Source of the DNA: Chloroflexota bacterium
GTDB lineage: Bacteria > Chloroflexota > Anaerolineae > Aggregatilineales > Phototrophicaceae
DNA length: 64,000 nucleotides
Reading direction: 5' to 3'
NCBI GenBank assembly: GCA_028873975.1
Contig: JAPPMO010000037.1
Location: forward strand, 22,367 to 86,366
Numbering within the stretch: position 1 is the stretch's first letter; each line of letters opens with the position of its first letter. Positions 9,338-18,479 of this stretch are shown in pieces. Below the pieces are notes generated by a model. The model made no database searches and had not been told where the DNA came from. It saw nothing but the letters and a program-made list of their open reading frames with translations. Both the position numbers and the translations under genes were made by a program.

Positions 9338-10948
9338 TCACGACGAGGACAAGCCTACAGTCGCCGCTTCGCCTTCCGGCGCGACGTCCCCAATACCCAG
9401 GCTGGATATCATTCGGTTCAATGCGGCGACATAGGCTTTGACGCTGGAAACGATGATATCGCTGTCAGCGCCATAGCCGCCAAAGGTCCGATTGCTGTTT
9501 TGCGGCGAGATGCGCACGGTCACTTCGCCCAGCGCGTCGATGCCTTCGGTTACGCTGTGCACGTTAAATTCCAGCAAGACGCTGGGCGCCTGGATGATCT
9601 CGTCGATGGCGCGATAGGACGCGTCCACCGGTCCGGTGCCGACCGCCGCAACAACAAATTCCTCGCCAAATTGATTAGCCATTTTCACCGTCGCCGTCGG
9701 CAGACCCATCGTGCCGCAAGCGACCTGGATATCAATCAGGCGAAAATGATCCTCCGGTTTTTGAGCGGCCTCATCCGCGACCAAGGCTTCCAGATCGGCA
9801 TCGGTGACGGTTTTTTTGACGTCCGCCAGATCTTTGAAGCGCTTGAAGATCTCGAGCAGGTCCTCGCCGTCGATCTCGTACCCCAACTCGCGCAAGCGCA
9901 CCCGCAAAGCGTGCCTGCCGCTCAGCTTGCCCAATACCAACTTGCTCTGGGTCAAGCCGACATCTTCCGGCATCATGATCTCGAAGGTTTCGGCGTTTTT
10001 GAGCACGCCGTCTTGATGTATGCCGGACTCATGCGCGAAGGCGTTGGCGCCGACGATTGCCTTGTTGGCTTGCACCGGCATACCCATGTAGTTGCGCACC
10101 ATGCGGCTGGTCTTCATAATCTGAGTCGAATCGATATTGGTCCGCAAGCCGTAATAAGCCTTGCGAGTCTGGATCGACATCACAACTTCTTCCAGGCTGG
10201 TATTGCCCGCGCGCTCGCCTATCCCATTGATGGTCACCTCGACCTGGCGCACGCCTTTCTTCAAGCCGGCCAAGGTATTGGCGGTCGCCAGTCCCAGATC
10301 GTTATGGCAATGCACGGACCAGATCACTCCGCTGCCAAGTCCGGCGCCGGGTGTCTCGTTGATCAGCATCTCCAGCGTTTCCGCCCATTCACTAGGCATC
10401 ACATAGCCGACCGTATCCGGGATGTTCAGGGTGGTGGCGCCGGCTTCCACAGCGACCGCGCAGGCTCGTATCAAGTATTCCGTGTCGGTCCGTCCCGCGT
10501 CCATCGGGCTGAATTCAACATCATCGCAGAGGCTTTTGGCCAGGGTGACCGCCTCGCGGATGCGCTGCAAGCCCTCGTCTTTGTCGATGCGCAGCATGGC
10601 CAAATGGCTCGGCGATGTGCCAAGGAAGGTATGAATACGCGGTTTGGCAGCCTCGCGCACGCCTTCCCAGGCGGCCAAAATATCGCCTTCCAGCGCGCGC
10701 GACAAACCCGCGATCGTCGGCCCATCGGGGCTTCCAACTTCCCGGGCAATCCGCTGTACCGCTTTCAGATCGTCCGGAGACGCGGCGGGGAAACCGGCTT
10801 CTATCACATCGACGCCGAGGCGCGACAATTGCCGGGCAATTTCCAGCTTTTCGGCGCTGGACAAGGTCGCGCCCGGGCTTTGCTCCCCGTCGCGCAGCGT
10901 CGTGTCAAAGACGATGACAGTATTTTCGTCGTAAGTTCGCTTTACCAT
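9338..10948 (-). CDS. leuA: 2-isopropylmalate synthase
   Basis: Condenses acetyl-CoA with 2-oxoisovalerate, the first leucine-specific step. 536 residues from ATG 10948: catalytic TIM barrel with FDTTLRDGEQSPGATL, VHCHNDLGLATANTLAGL (metal histidines), GIGERAGNTSLEEVVM and NAFAHESGIHQDGVLKN, then the C-terminal LeuA allosteric domain with VKMANQFGEEFVVAAVGTGPVDASYRA, split here as VKMANQF and GTGPVDASYRAID, which normally binds leucine for feedback inhibition. The longer frame to 11116 is not used because the first motif should lie close to the N-terminus. Its own RBS is modest (AAAGGA). A short upstream frame with a much stronger RBS overlaps its start. Confidence 0.95.
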   Translation of the reverse strand: MVKRTYDENTVIVFDTTLRDGEQSPGATLSSAEKLEIARQLSRLGVDVIEAGFPAASPDDLKAVQRIAREVGSPDGPTIAGLSRALEGDILAAWEGVREAAKPRIHTFLGTSPSHLAMLRIDKDEGLQRIREAVTLAKSLCDDVEFSPMDAGRTDTEYLIRACAVAVEAGATTLNIPDTVGYVMPSEWAETLEMLINETPGAGLGSGVIWSVHCHNDLGLATANTLAGLKKGVRQVEVTINGIGERAGNTSLEEVVMSIQTRKAYYGLRTNIDSTQIMKTSRMVRNYMGMPVQANKAIVGANAFAHESGIHQDGVLKNAETFEIMMPEDVGLTQSKLVLGKLSGRHALRVRLRELGYEIDGEDLLEIFKRFKDLADVKKTVTDADLEALVADEAAQKPEDHFRLIDIQVACGTMGLPTATVKMANQFGEEFVVAAVGTGPVDASYRAIDEIIQAPSVLLEFNVHSVTEGIDALGEVTVRISPQNSNRTFGGYGADSDIIVSSVKAYVAALNRMISSLGIGDVAPEGEAATVGLSSS

Positions 10949-11033
10949 TGAGAGGCGTTCCTTTCGTCGTTCGAATCCGGTCAAGTACGTACAGCAATCG
11001 TCGTCTAAGATCAACGAGACCATCTTCCGACAT
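10905..11033 (-). CDS. Small upstream ORF overlapping the leuA start (42 codons)
   Basis: ATG 11033 follows AAAGGAGGTG, the strongest Shine-Dalgarno in this operon, at five bases. The frame encodes 42 residues beginning MSEDGLVDLRRRLLYVLDRI, contains eight leucines, is basic, and ends at TGA 10905-10907. That is 44 bases inside leuA in a different frame. It could couple leuA translation to its own, act as a regulatory uORF, or be a chance frame behind an anti-SD-like sequence. The RBS is the main support. Confidence 0.4.
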   Translation of the reverse strand: MSEDGLVDLRRRLLYVLDRIRTTKGTPLNGKANLRRKYCHRL

Positions 11034-11087
11034 GTCAACACCTCCTTTCCGTCTGCGCGTTCCGGGAACAGCCGCTTTGCTATCCCG

Positions 11088-12098
11088 CTAGTCGCTTTGC
11101 TTGATATCCTTGGCATCGAGGAAAGGCATCATCTGGCGCAGATCTGCCCCGACCTTCTCGATTAACAGGTCATGTTCGCGTTGGCGGCGGGCATTGAAAT
11201 TGGGGCGTCCCTGGCGGTTTTCATCAATCCAGTCACGCGCGAATTCGCCGTTTTGGATCCGCTGCAAAACACCCGCCATCTCTTCCTTGACCGTATCTTC
11301 AAATTGGTCGCCGATGACATAGCCGCCATGTTCGGCCGTATTGCTGACGCTATACCACATGTAGCTCAGCCCGCCTTCATATAGCAGGTCCACAATCAGC
11401 TTCAACTCGTGCAGGCACTCAAAATACGCCACCTCCGGCTGATAGCCGGCTTTGACCAGGGTCTCGAAGCTGGCGCGAATCAGGGCGGTTACGCCACCGC
11501 ATAAGACAACTTGCTCGCCAAAAAGATCGGTCTCGGTTTCTTCTTTGAAAGTCGTCTCGATAACGCCTGCGCGCGTGCATCCAATGGCTTTCGCGTAGGC
11601 CAGGGCCAGCGCCGTCGCATTGCCGCTGGCATCTTGTTCAATCGCGACCAGACCGGGCGTCCCCGCGCCCTCGGTGAATACTTCCCGGACACGGTGCCCC
11701 GGCGCCTTGGGCGCGACCATCGCCACATCAACGCTTTCAGGGGGCACGATTTCTTTGAAGTGTATGTTGAAGCCGTGCGCGAACATCAACATGGCGCCGT
11801 CTTTCAAATTGGGCGCGATATGTTCCTCATACACAGCCGCCTGCCGGGTATCGGGAATCAAGATCATGACCACATCGGCCCGTTTGCTCGCTTCCGCAAC
11901 GGTGAAAACCTGCAGCCCGTCCGCCTCGGCTTTTGCTTTGCTCTGGCTGCCCGCGTGCAAGCCGACTATCACATCCTGACCATTGTCCCGCGCGTTCAGC
12001 GCATGCGCGTGCCCTTGGCTGCCGTATCCGATCACCGCGATGGTCTTGCCATCCAGCAGTGTCAGATCCGCGTCTTGGTCGTAGTAGAGTTTCGCCAT
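11088..12098 (-). CDS. ilvC: Ketol-acid reductoisomerase (class I)
   Basis: NADPH- and Mg-dependent isomerisation and reduction of acetolactate and acetohydroxybutyrate. 336 residues, the short class I form. N-terminal Rossmann domain with [14 protein letters not shown]; then [14 protein letters not shown]; metal site [19 protein letters not shown] with the acidic Asp/Glu pair; and the C-terminal knotted domain with the second set of glutamates in [20 protein letters not shown] and the [10 protein letters not shown] serine segment. The cofactor loop ([12 protein letters not shown]) contains serine and lysine residues, as in NADPH-preferring forms. It sits between ilvN and leuA in the operon. 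Confidence 0.96.
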   Translation of the reverse strand: MAKLYYDQDADLTLLDGKTIAVIGYGSQGHAHALNARDNGQDVIVGLHAGSQSKAKAEADGLQVFTVAEASKRADVVMILIPDTRQAAVYEEHIAPNLKDGAMLMFAHGFNIHFKEIVPPESVDVAMVAPKAPGHRVREVFTEGAGTPGLVAIEQDASGNATALALAYAKAIGCTRAGVIETTFKEETETDLFGEQVVLCGGVTALIRASFETLVKAGYQPEVAYFECLHELKLIVDLLYEGGLSYMWYSVSNTAEHGGYVIGDQFEDTVKEEMAGVLQRIQNGEFARDWIDENRQGRPNFNARRQREHDLLIEKVGADLRQMMPFLDAKDIKQSD

Positions 12099-12175
12099 TG
12101 ATGGATATTCTCCCTTTTCAAAAGATCGCTAAGCAATATGCCGCTGCCCAGAGCCAACAGCCGCAAATAAAGATG

Positions 12176-12763
12176 TCAAATCACATTGCCATTGCCGCCG
12201 GCCGAGATTTGGTTCTGAATCTTGGCGAGATCGCGGCGCGTGAAGTTGGTGTCGTGAATCCGGGTGCCGCGCCCCATCGACACCACGCCCGTCCGGATCA
12301 TTTCAACGATGCCGGTAGGCCTTACTTCGTCAATGAACTCTTCGAGTATTTCTTCCGTGGCTACCATCTCAATGATAGCGACTTTGGGACCGACATCGAC
12401 GATGCGCGCCGGGTAGCGGTCGCAGATCTCGGTGATGGTATTGCGAGAGTCGGCATCGTCATTTCGCACCTTGATCAGCGCCAGGTCGCGTTCGACATGC
12501 GGTTCGTTGTCCAGCACGCGCACGTCGATGACATTGACGAGCTTCTGCAAGTTGGTCGCGATCTTCCTGGCATACTCCGGACCCGCGACGACGCGAATGG
12601 TCATGCGCGAGATATGCGGCTTATGCGTGCGCCCGACAGTCAAGCTGTCGATATTAAAAGCGCGCCGGCGGAAGAGACTGGCGATCCGGTTCAATACCCC
12701 GGGTTCATTCTCTACCAAAGCGACAACGGTTACCTTGTTAATGTCTACTTGGCTGGTCATCAT
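12176..12763 (-). CDS. ilvN: Acetolactate synthase small (regulatory) subunit
   Basis: Regulatory partner of IlvB. It normally carries valine feedback control. The 195 residues (or 194) contain an N-terminal ACT domain (VVALVENEPGVLNRIASLFRRRAFNIDSLTVG) and the second ALS_ss_C domain with TGVVSMGRGTR near the end. The sequence GGGAGGG-ATGATGA offers ATG 12763 directly abutting the RBS, or ATG 12760 three bases on. The first ATG overlaps the ilvB TGA (12760-12762), a sign of translational coupling. The gap to ilvC is 77 bases. Confidence 0.95.
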   Translation of the reverse strand: MMTSQVDINKVTVVALVENEPGVLNRIASLFRRRAFNIDSLTVGRTHKPHISRMTIRVVAGPEYARKIATNLQKLVNVIDVRVLDNEPHVERDLALIKVRNDDADSRNTITEICDRYPARIVDVGPKVAIIEMVATEEILEEFIDEVRPTGIVEMIRTGVVSMGRGTRIHDTNFTRRDLAKIQNQISAGGNGNVI

Positions 12764-14460
12764 CCCTCCCCTGGCTTGGGACGGCGTTTCATGTCATGCA
12801 AGTCCGCGCCGGCCGGCACCATCGGATAAACCATCTCTTCTTTTTCAACTACGAATTCGATCAACGTGGGGCCATCAATATCGCGGGCGAACTGAACGGC
12901 ATCCGCAATCTCATCTCGTTTTGTCACCCGGCGATTGGGGATTCTATAGGCATCCGCCAGCTTGCAAAAGTCCGGATTAAACAGTGGAGTCGCTTCGTAG
13001 CGCTTTTCATAGAATAACTCCTGCCACTGCCGCACCATGCCCAGGAAGAAATTGTTGATGATGGCGATATTGACATTGACGTTTTCCTGCGCGGCAGTCG
13101 CCAGCTCGCAGAGCGTCATCTGGAAACCGCCGTCGCCGACGATCGCCCAGACCTCTTCCTCGGGCTTCCCGAATTTGGCGCCGATAGCGGCCGGGAAGCC
13201 GAAACCCATCGTCCCGAGCCCGCCACTGGTCAGCAAAGTCGCCGGGCGTTGATGCGGATAATACTGCGCCTCCAACATCTGGTGCTGCCCTACATCGGTG
13301 ACAGTGATGGCTTCGCCTTGGGTATGCTCCCAGATATCGTTGATAACTTGCGCCGTCAAAAGCCGACCGGGCGTTTCATAGTTGAGGATGTCGCGCTCAC
13401 TGGAGTCTTCCAGCCAGTCGCGTATCCTGCCGATCCACTCCGGATGAGATTTCGGCTTGAGTTTGGGCAGCATCTGTGTGAGCACGGTCTTCAAGTCACC
13501 CGCGATGCCGACGTCCGCTTTGACATTTTTGTTGATTTCCGACCGATCGATGTCGACATGGATTTTGCGCGCATTTCTGGCATAGGTCTTGAGGTTGCCG
13601 GTAACGCGATCATCAAAGCGCATACCCAAGGCGATGAGCAGATCGGCTTCTTGAATGGCCAGGTTCGCGGATGCTTCGCCGTGCATGCCCATCATGCCGA
13701 TCACCAGAGGGTGATCTTCCGGCATGCCCCCCTTGCCCAGCAGCGTCAGCGTCACCGGAATCTGCGCCCGCTCGGACAATTCGCGCAGTTCCTGCATGGC
13801 GCCGGACATCATGATGCCGTGCCCGGCCAGGATAATCGGACGCTCCGCCTCTTCGATCAACCGCAAGGCGTCGCTGATCTCCGATCCGTCCGCGGACGAG
13901 GGCGGATGATAGCCCGGCAGCACAATCTCGCCTTCCGGATATTCGAATTCGGTCAGAGCCAACTGCACGTCTTTGGGGACGTCAACCAGTACCGGTCCCG
14001 GCCGTCCCGTGCGCGCGATATGAAAGGCTTCTTTCATCGTGTAGGCGAGGTCGCGCACGTCGGTAACCAGATAATTGTGCTTGGTGATCGGAAGGGTTAC
14101 ACCCGTGACATCCGTCTCTTGAAAGGCATCGGATCCGATGGCTGGAATTGGCACCTGGCCCGTTATCGCCAAAATCGGAGAAGAGTCCATCATCGCTGTC
14201 GCCAAGCCGGTAACCAGGTTGGTCGCGCCGGGTCCGCTGGTTGCGATGCAAACGCCGACTTCGCCGGTAGCGCGCGCATAACCGTCCGCCATATGCGATG
14301 CGCCCTGCTCGTGCCGCACCAAGACATGGTGGAGTCGGTTCTCATACTTGGTCATGGCGTCGTAGGTTGGCAATATCGCGCCGCCAGGATAGCCGAACAT
14401 GACGTGAACGCCTTCTTGCAGCAGGCATTCCATGATGATTTCCGAACCTGTAAGTTTCAT
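12760..14460 (-). CDS. ilvB: Acetolactate synthase large (catalytic) subunit
   Basis: TPP- and FAD-dependent condensation of two pyruvates, or pyruvate with 2-oxobutyrate, the first common step for Val, Leu and Ile. 566 residues from ATG 14460, five bases after AAGGAGG. A GTG three bases earlier is less well spaced. Domains: N-terminal PYR domain with the catalytic glutamate in VRHEQGASHMADGYARATG, central FAD-contacting domain (LGMRFDDRVTGN), and C-terminal TPP domain with GDGGFQMTLCELATA and the closing Asn pair IINN. The end overlaps ilvN by four bases. Confidence 0.96.
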   Translation of the reverse strand: MKLTGSEIIMECLLQEGVHVMFGYPGGAILPTYDAMTKYENRLHHVLVRHEQGASHMADGYARATGEVGVCIATSGPGATNLVTGLATAMMDSSPILAITGQVPIPAIGSDAFQETDVTGVTLPITKHNYLVTDVRDLAYTMKEAFHIARTGRPGPVLVDVPKDVQLALTEFEYPEGEIVLPGYHPPSSADGSEISDALRLIEEAERPIILAGHGIMMSGAMQELRELSERAQIPVTLTLLGKGGMPEDHPLVIGMMGMHGEASANLAIQEADLLIALGMRFDDRVTGNLKTYARNARKIHVDIDRSEINKNVKADVGIAGDLKTVLTQMLPKLKPKSHPEWIGRIRDWLEDSSERDILNYETPGRLLTAQVINDIWEHTQGEAITVTDVGQHQMLEAQYYPHQRPATLLTSGGLGTMGFGFPAAIGAKFGKPEEEVWAIVGDGGFQMTLCELATAAQENVNVNIAIINNFFLGMVRQWQELFYEKRYEATPLFNPDFCKLADAYRIPNRRVTKRDEIADAVQFARDIDGPTLIEFVVEKEEMVYPMVPAGADLHDMKRRPKPGEG

Positions 14461-14506
14461 CACCGCCTCCTTAACGCGCTAGTCTCGCGCCAACGCACTC
14501 GCCGCA

Positions 14507-15427
14507 TCATCCGTTGACAAATGTCAGCCAGTTATATTTGTCCGGCATTTCCCCGGATGTTATTGCGAAAAACTCGTTCTGAACCGCCTCTGTGACTGGA
14601 CCCCGCGCCCCACAGCCAATCGAAATCCTGTCAACCGATTTCACCGGCGTGACTTCGGCAGCCGTGCCTGTAAAGAATATCTCGTCAGCCATATAGAGCA
14701 TCTCGCGGGCGACCGGTTGGAAGCGAATCTCAACCCCCTGCGATTGCAGAATCCGCAAAGCGCTGTCGCGTGTGATGCCCATCAATATCGACGACCAGGC
14801 TCCGGGCGTATAAACGACGCCATCCAGGATGACGAAGATATTCTCCCCGGCGCCTTCGCTGACATAGCCATTGACGTCCAGGGCGATCCCTTCTTCAAAG
14901 CCGTTATCGTGCGCTTCCATGCTGACAAACTGGCTGTTGACGTAATTGCCGCCAGCTTTGACCAGCGCCATGTGCGTGTCCGGCGCCATGCGGCGGAAGG
15001 AACTGATCTGTACGTCAACCCCTTGTTCAATGGCTTCCGCGCCCAGATAGCGTCCCCATTCCATGGTTAGGATGAACGTTTCAGTCTCGGTGCGGCCCCG
15101 CCCTTCCAAGCCAAGGGCTCCGCTGCCGCGGAAAATAATCGGGCGGATGTAACAAGATTCATGGCCATTCCTGCGAACGGTTTCAATGATCGCGCTGTCT
15201 AGCGAATCGGGATCGTACTCGTGATCGATGCGCATGACGCGAGCGCCTTGCATCAGCCGCTCGGTGTGCTCGCGCAGGCGGAAGACTGCTGGACCCTTGG
15301 GCGTATCATAAGCGCGGATACCTTCAAAGACGCTGGAACCATAATGCAAGGCATGAGCGCTGACATGCACCGTCGCGTCGTCCCACTTCACAAACTCGCC
15401 GTTGCGCCAAATCCATTCAGCAGTCAT
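14507..15427 (-). CDS. ilvE: Branched-chain amino acid aminotransferase
   Basis: PLP class IV aminotransferase doing the final transamination to Val, Leu and Ile. 306 residues. Signature segments: ALHYGSSVFEGIRAYDT, CYIRPIIFRGSGALGL, the PLP lysine in MALVKAGGNYVNSQ, DVNGYVSEGAGENIFVI, and FFTGTAAEVTPVKSVD. ATG 15427 is preceded by AAGGGGAAAG at about seven bases. It is the first structural gene after the attenuator, so its transcription depends on the leader decision. The gap to ilvB is 46 bases. Confidence 0.96.
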   Translation of the reverse strand: MTAEWIWRNGEFVKWDDATVHVSAHALHYGSSVFEGIRAYDTPKGPAVFRLREHTERLMQGARVMRIDHEYDPDSLDSAIIETVRRNGHESCYIRPIIFRGSGALGLEGRGRTETETFILTMEWGRYLGAEAIEQGVDVQISSFRRMAPDTHMALVKAGGNYVNSQFVSMEAHDNGFEEGIALDVNGYVSEGAGENIFVILDGVVYTPGAWSSILMGITRDSALRILQSQGVEIRFQPVAREMLYMADEIFFTGTAAEVTPVKSVDRISIGCGARGPVTEAVQNEFFAITSGEMPDKYNWLTFVNG

Positions 15428-15542
15428 CTACTTTCCCCTTGTTCTCCATTCGCTTGCGCCAAGACGGGCGCCGCTTGAGCCAGCGTCGCGTCTGTTTCAT
15501 TGCTTTAGCCCAGCCTTGGCCCGCTGTCATCCGCCATAAACG

Positions 15543-15569
15543 AAAAAGCCTCCCGTGGCTGGGGAGGCT
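15543..15569 (-). terminator. Intrinsic terminator of the ilv-leu attenuator
   Basis: On the minus strand AGCCTCCC (15569-15562) and GGGAGGCT (15554-15547) form an eight-base-pair stem around CAGCCAC, followed by a run of five T (15547-15543). It lies 40 bases downstream of the leader-peptide stop and about 115 bases before ilvE, with no gene ending there. This is the geometry of a regulatory rather than an operon-end terminator. Confidence 0.85.
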
Positions 15570-15595
15570 GTTGTCTTCTGGTTTCTTCCGCGATT

Positions 15596-15665
15596 CCTGC
15601 CCAAGCCCTTAAAGCCCACTGATAATCAAGAGGACGATGACAAGGATGAGGAGGCTAAGTGCAGG
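15596..15665 (-). promoter_or_regulatory. Alternative pairing segments of the ilv-leu attenuator
   Basis: Segment 2, GGCTTGGGCAGG (15607-15596, minus strand), starts two bases after the leader stop. It can pair with the terminator's 5' side CCTCCCCAGCC to form an antiterminator. Segment 1, CCTGCACTTAGCC (15665-15653), lies inside the leader codons and can instead sequester segment 2 (CCTGC/GCAGG plus AGCC/GGCT). These are the three mutually exclusive pairings expected for ribosome-mediated attenuation. Pairings were found by eye; no free energies were calculated. Confidence 0.65.
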
Positions 15666-15686
15666 TGTCGCGGAATTGCTCTGCAT
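15609..15686 (-). CDS. ilv-leu operon leader peptide
   Basis: A 25-residue frame beginning MQSNSATPA and continuing LSLLILVIVLLIISGL. Fourteen of the last 16 codons are Leu, Ile or Val, except for two Ser and one Gly depending on where the run is counted. Stalling on any of the three cognate tRNAs would expose the antiterminator segment just past the stop codon. The SD is weak (GAGAGA, about 11 bases upstream). The frame lies between a good promoter and the intrinsic terminator and has no other plausible role. It is too short for ordinary gene callers. Confidence 0.85.
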   Translation of the reverse strand: MQSNSATPALSLLILVIVLLIISGL

Positions 15687-15721
15687 CTGTTACATGGTCT
15701 CTCTCATAAAGAATACGCGTT

Positions 15722-15750
15722 ACAATAGCGAACTTTCTCGCATCTGTCAA
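15722..15750 (-). promoter_or_regulatory. Sigma-70-type promoter of the ilv-leu operon
   Basis: On the minus strand TTGACA (15750-15745), a 17-base spacer and TATTGT (15727-15722). The -35 is consensus and the -10 matches four of six. Initiation near 15715 would leave about 30 bases before the leader ATG at 15686. Confidence 0.75.
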
Positions 15751-15791
15751 GCAATTTGGAGGATTGCTTTTTCTAAAGTTCATAGACAATT

Positions 15792-15806
15792 ACAGGGATG
15801 CCCTGT
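15792..15806 (-). terminator. Small hairpin after argH, weak terminator candidate
   Basis: ACAGGG-CAT-CCCTGT on the minus strand begins 14 bases after the argH stop and is followed by AATTGT. It lacks a real U-tract. It may help separate argGH from the ilv promoter 40 bases further on, or only trim the mRNA. Confidence 0.35.
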
Positions 15807-15819
15807 GCATATTACCCAA

Positions 15820-17190
15820 CTAGCTCGTCAATCGCGTCTTGGCCAGGGCGATCTGCTTTCGCACTTCATCAGGCGCGGTCCCTCCGTAGGTCTTGCGTTG
15901 CGCCACCGACCGAGGGAAATCGAATACCTCCGCGACGTCATCGCCGAATAGCGGGGAAATGGCTTGCAGGCTGGGAAGCGGGAGAGCCGACAAGTCCGTC
16001 CGCCTCTCGCTTGCGAGGCGCGCGACTTCGCCGACGATATGATGCGCCTGCCGGAAAGGCAAGCCCCTGCGCGCCAGGTAATCGGCCAAGTCCGTGGCGA
16101 GAAGCTCCTCTGTCAAGGAGTCCATCATTTTTTCGGCGTTCACCTGGAGGCTGGCGACAATCGCTGTCATCACCGGCAACAACTGATGCATGGTATCGCA
16201 AGAATCGAATAGCGATTCTTTGTCCTCTTGCAAGTCCTTGTTGTAGCCACTGGGCAATCCCTTTAAGGTCGTCAGGAAACCGGCCAGATTGCCGACGAGA
16301 CGGCCCGCCTTGCCGCGCATCAACTCCATAGGATCGGCATTGCGCTTTTGCGGCATCAAACTGGAACCGGTGCTGTAGCGATCATCCAGGGTGATGAAGC
16401 CAAAGGAAGGATTGGAGTAAACGAGTATGTCTTCCGCCAAGCGACTTAGATGACCGGCGCACAAAGCGATCGCGTATAAGAGATCGGCGACGAAATCCCT
16501 GTCGCTGACGGCATCGAGGCTGTTCTGGCTCGGCGCGTCAAAACCCAGATCAGCGGCGATTTGCTGGCGATCCAGACCAAAAGGGTTGCCGGCCAGCGCG
16601 CCCGAGCCCAGCGGGCAAATCGACATTCGCTGCCGGGCTGATCCCAAACGATCCTGGTCGCGCTCCAGCATCCAGAAAAAGCTCATCAACCAGTGAGCGA
16701 CCGTGATCGGCTGCGCCGGTTGCAGATGCGTGTAACCCGGCATCAATGTCTCTATGCGGCTTTCGCTTGTCTCGACGATCGCGGCCTGCAGATCCCGCAA
16801 TTCGCTGGCCAGGCGATCGGCCGCGCGCATGCTCCACAGACGAAAATCCGTCGCCACTTGATCATTGCGGCTGCGGCCCGTGTGCAGCTTGCCGCCGACA
16901 TCGCCGATGATCTCGATCAGACGCCGTTCGACGGCGGTATGGACATCTTCATCGGCTTCCTGCAGCTCGAAATCGCCGGTCTCGAATTCCTGCAAGACTT
17001 CGCGCAATCCCGCAACAATCGCCTGCGCTTCGTCGGATCTAATGATTTCGGCATCCGCAAGCGCCAGAGCATAGACGATACTACCTTCGATGTCTTCCCG
17101 GTAAAAGCGAATGTCGAAGCCGATGCTGTCGTTCAGCGCCCGCAAGTCTTGATCGCTTGGCTGGGAGAACCGTCCGCCCCAGAGGCTCAT
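15820..17190 (-). CDS. argH: Argininosuccinate lyase
   Basis: Cleaves argininosuccinate to arginine and fumarate, the last step of arginine synthesis. 456 residues, normal length. Fumarase-superfamily signatures: LWGGRFSQPSDQDLRALNDSI start, DVHTAVERRL, HTGRSRNDQVATDFRLW, MPGYTHLQPAQPITVAHWL (catalytic His), and the flexible signature loop GSSLMPQKRNADPMELMRGKAG with the catalytic Ser. It follows argG by 26 bases, in one operon. Confidence 0.96.
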   Translation of the reverse strand: MSLWGGRFSQPSDQDLRALNDSIGFDIRFYREDIEGSIVYALALADAEIIRSDEAQAIVAGLREVLQEFETGDFELQEADEDVHTAVERRLIEIIGDVGGKLHTGRSRNDQVATDFRLWSMRAADRLASELRDLQAAIVETSESRIETLMPGYTHLQPAQPITVAHWLMSFFWMLERDQDRLGSARQRMSICPLGSGALAGNPFGLDRQQIAADLGFDAPSQNSLDAVSDRDFVADLLYAIALCAGHLSRLAEDILVYSNPSFGFITLDDRYSTGSSLMPQKRNADPMELMRGKAGRLVGNLAGFLTTLKGLPSGYNKDLQEDKESLFDSCDTMHQLLPVMTAIVASLQVNAEKMMDSLTEELLATDLADYLARRGLPFRQAHHIVGEVARLASERRTDLSALPLPSLQAISPLFGDDVAEVFDFPRSVAQRKTYGGTAPDEVRKQIALAKTRLTS

Positions 17191-17216
17191 ACCTTCATCC
17201 TCGCGCCATTCATAAG

Positions 17217-18479
17217 CTAGTCGCGCTTGAATTTGCTGTAATCCGGCTGCCGATAGCTGGTTTTGCCGCCGCCCTCCGTCTGCAGCATGGCTTCCACTTT
17301 AATCGGCAAACCGAATAATTGAATGAAACCCTGGGCGTCTTGCTGATTGTAAACGTCTTCTTCGCCGAAGGAGGCGTAGTCCTCGCGATACAAGCTATAG
17401 GGACTCTTGCGGCCCGCCACCGCGATATTGCCTTTGTACAGTTTCAAGCGCGCGACGCCGGACACGGTGCGCTGCGTGACATCCACGAAGGCGTCCAAGG
17501 CTTCGCGCAGTTTGCTGTACCACATGCCATTGTAAACCAGCTCGGCGTACTTGGCAGCCAGGATATCCTTGTACTGCATCGTGTGTTTATCCAGGCAGAT
17601 GCTTTCCAGCAACTGATGGGCTCGATGCGCAATTGTCCCGGCCGGCGCCTCGTATACACCGCGGCTCTTCATGCCGACAAGCCGGTTTTCCACAATATCG
17701 CTACGGCCAATGCCATGATTGCCGCCAATCTTGTTCAGCCTCAAAAACAGATCGACAGCGCCCAGTTCCTCGCCGTTCAAGGCGACAGGATAGCCTTCCT
17801 CGAAGGCAATCTCGATGTATTCGGCTTCGTCCGGCGCCTCCTCCGGACTCTTGCTGAGCTGGTACATGCTGTCTTCCGGCTCGTTCCAGGGATTCTCCAA
17901 CAAGCCGCCTTCATGCGACAAGTGGAAGATATTGCGGTCGCGGCTATAGATGTCTTTCTCGGTTTGCGAGACCGGCACGTTGAATTCTTCCGCGTAAGCC
18001 AGCGCGTCTTCCCTGCCCCGGATATCCCATTCGCGCCAGGGAGCGATCGTCTTCAGCTTGGGATTGAGCGCCATCGTCGATACTTCAAAGCGCACCTGGT
18101 CGTTTCCCTTGCCGGTACATCCGTGCGCTACGGCATCGGCTCTTTCCATTTCGGCAATCTCGACCATGTGCTTGGCGATCAACGGACGCGCGAACGATGT
18201 GCCGAGCAGATATTCCCGCTCGTAGATCGCGCCGGCTCGCATGGTCGGGAATACGAAGTCAGTGAGAAACTCTTCGCGCAAATCCCGAATATAGAGCTTC
18301 GACGCCCCCGACGCGATTGCTTTCGCTTCCAAGCCTTCGAGTTCTTCCTCTTGCCCCAGATCCGCGCAGAAACAGACTACTTCGCACCCGTAGTTGTTCT
18401 TCAGCCAGGGTACGATCACCGATGTATCTAAACCGCCGCTATAGGCGAGTACTATTTTTGAAATATCGGATGTTGCCAT
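17217..18479 (-). CDS. argG: Argininosuccinate synthase
   Basis: ATP-dependent condensation of citrulline and aspartate. 420 residues. N-terminal nucleotide-binding P-loop [17 protein letters not shown], then [15 protein letters not shown], the citrulline/aspartate-contact region, [47 protein letters not shown] (in two segments around GRSDIVENR) and [22 protein letters not shown] 18479 has GGAG at seven bases. No attenuator or terminator hairpin is visible upstream, unlike the ilv and his operons, and no arginine-box-like operator was recognised. Confidence 0.96.
   Translation of the reverse strand: MATSDISKIVLAYSGGLDTSVIVPWLKNNYGCEVVCFCADLGQEEELEGLEAKAIASGASKLYIRDLREEFLTDFVFPTMRAGAIYEREYLLGTSFARPLIAKHMVEIAEMERADAVAHGCTGKGNDQVRFEVSTMALNPKLKTIAPWREWDIRGREDALAYAEEFNVPVSQTEKDIYSRDRNIFHLSHEGGLLENPWNEPEDSMYQLSKSPEEAPDEAEYIEIAFEEGYPVALNGEELGAVDLFLRLNKIGGNHGIGRSDIVENRLVGMKSRGVYEAPAGTIAHRAHQLLESICLDKHTMQYKDILAAKYAELVYNGMWYSKLREALDAFVDVTQRTVSGVARLKLYKGNIAVAGRKSPYSLYREDYASFGEEDVYNQQDAQGFIQLFGLPIKVEAMLQTEGGGKTSYRQPDYSKFKRD

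Noticed and set aside
10949-11116. Extended leuA start at 11116
   Set aside because: DTTLRDGEQ should be near the N-terminus; the extension overlaps the ilvC end and has no RBS in frame.
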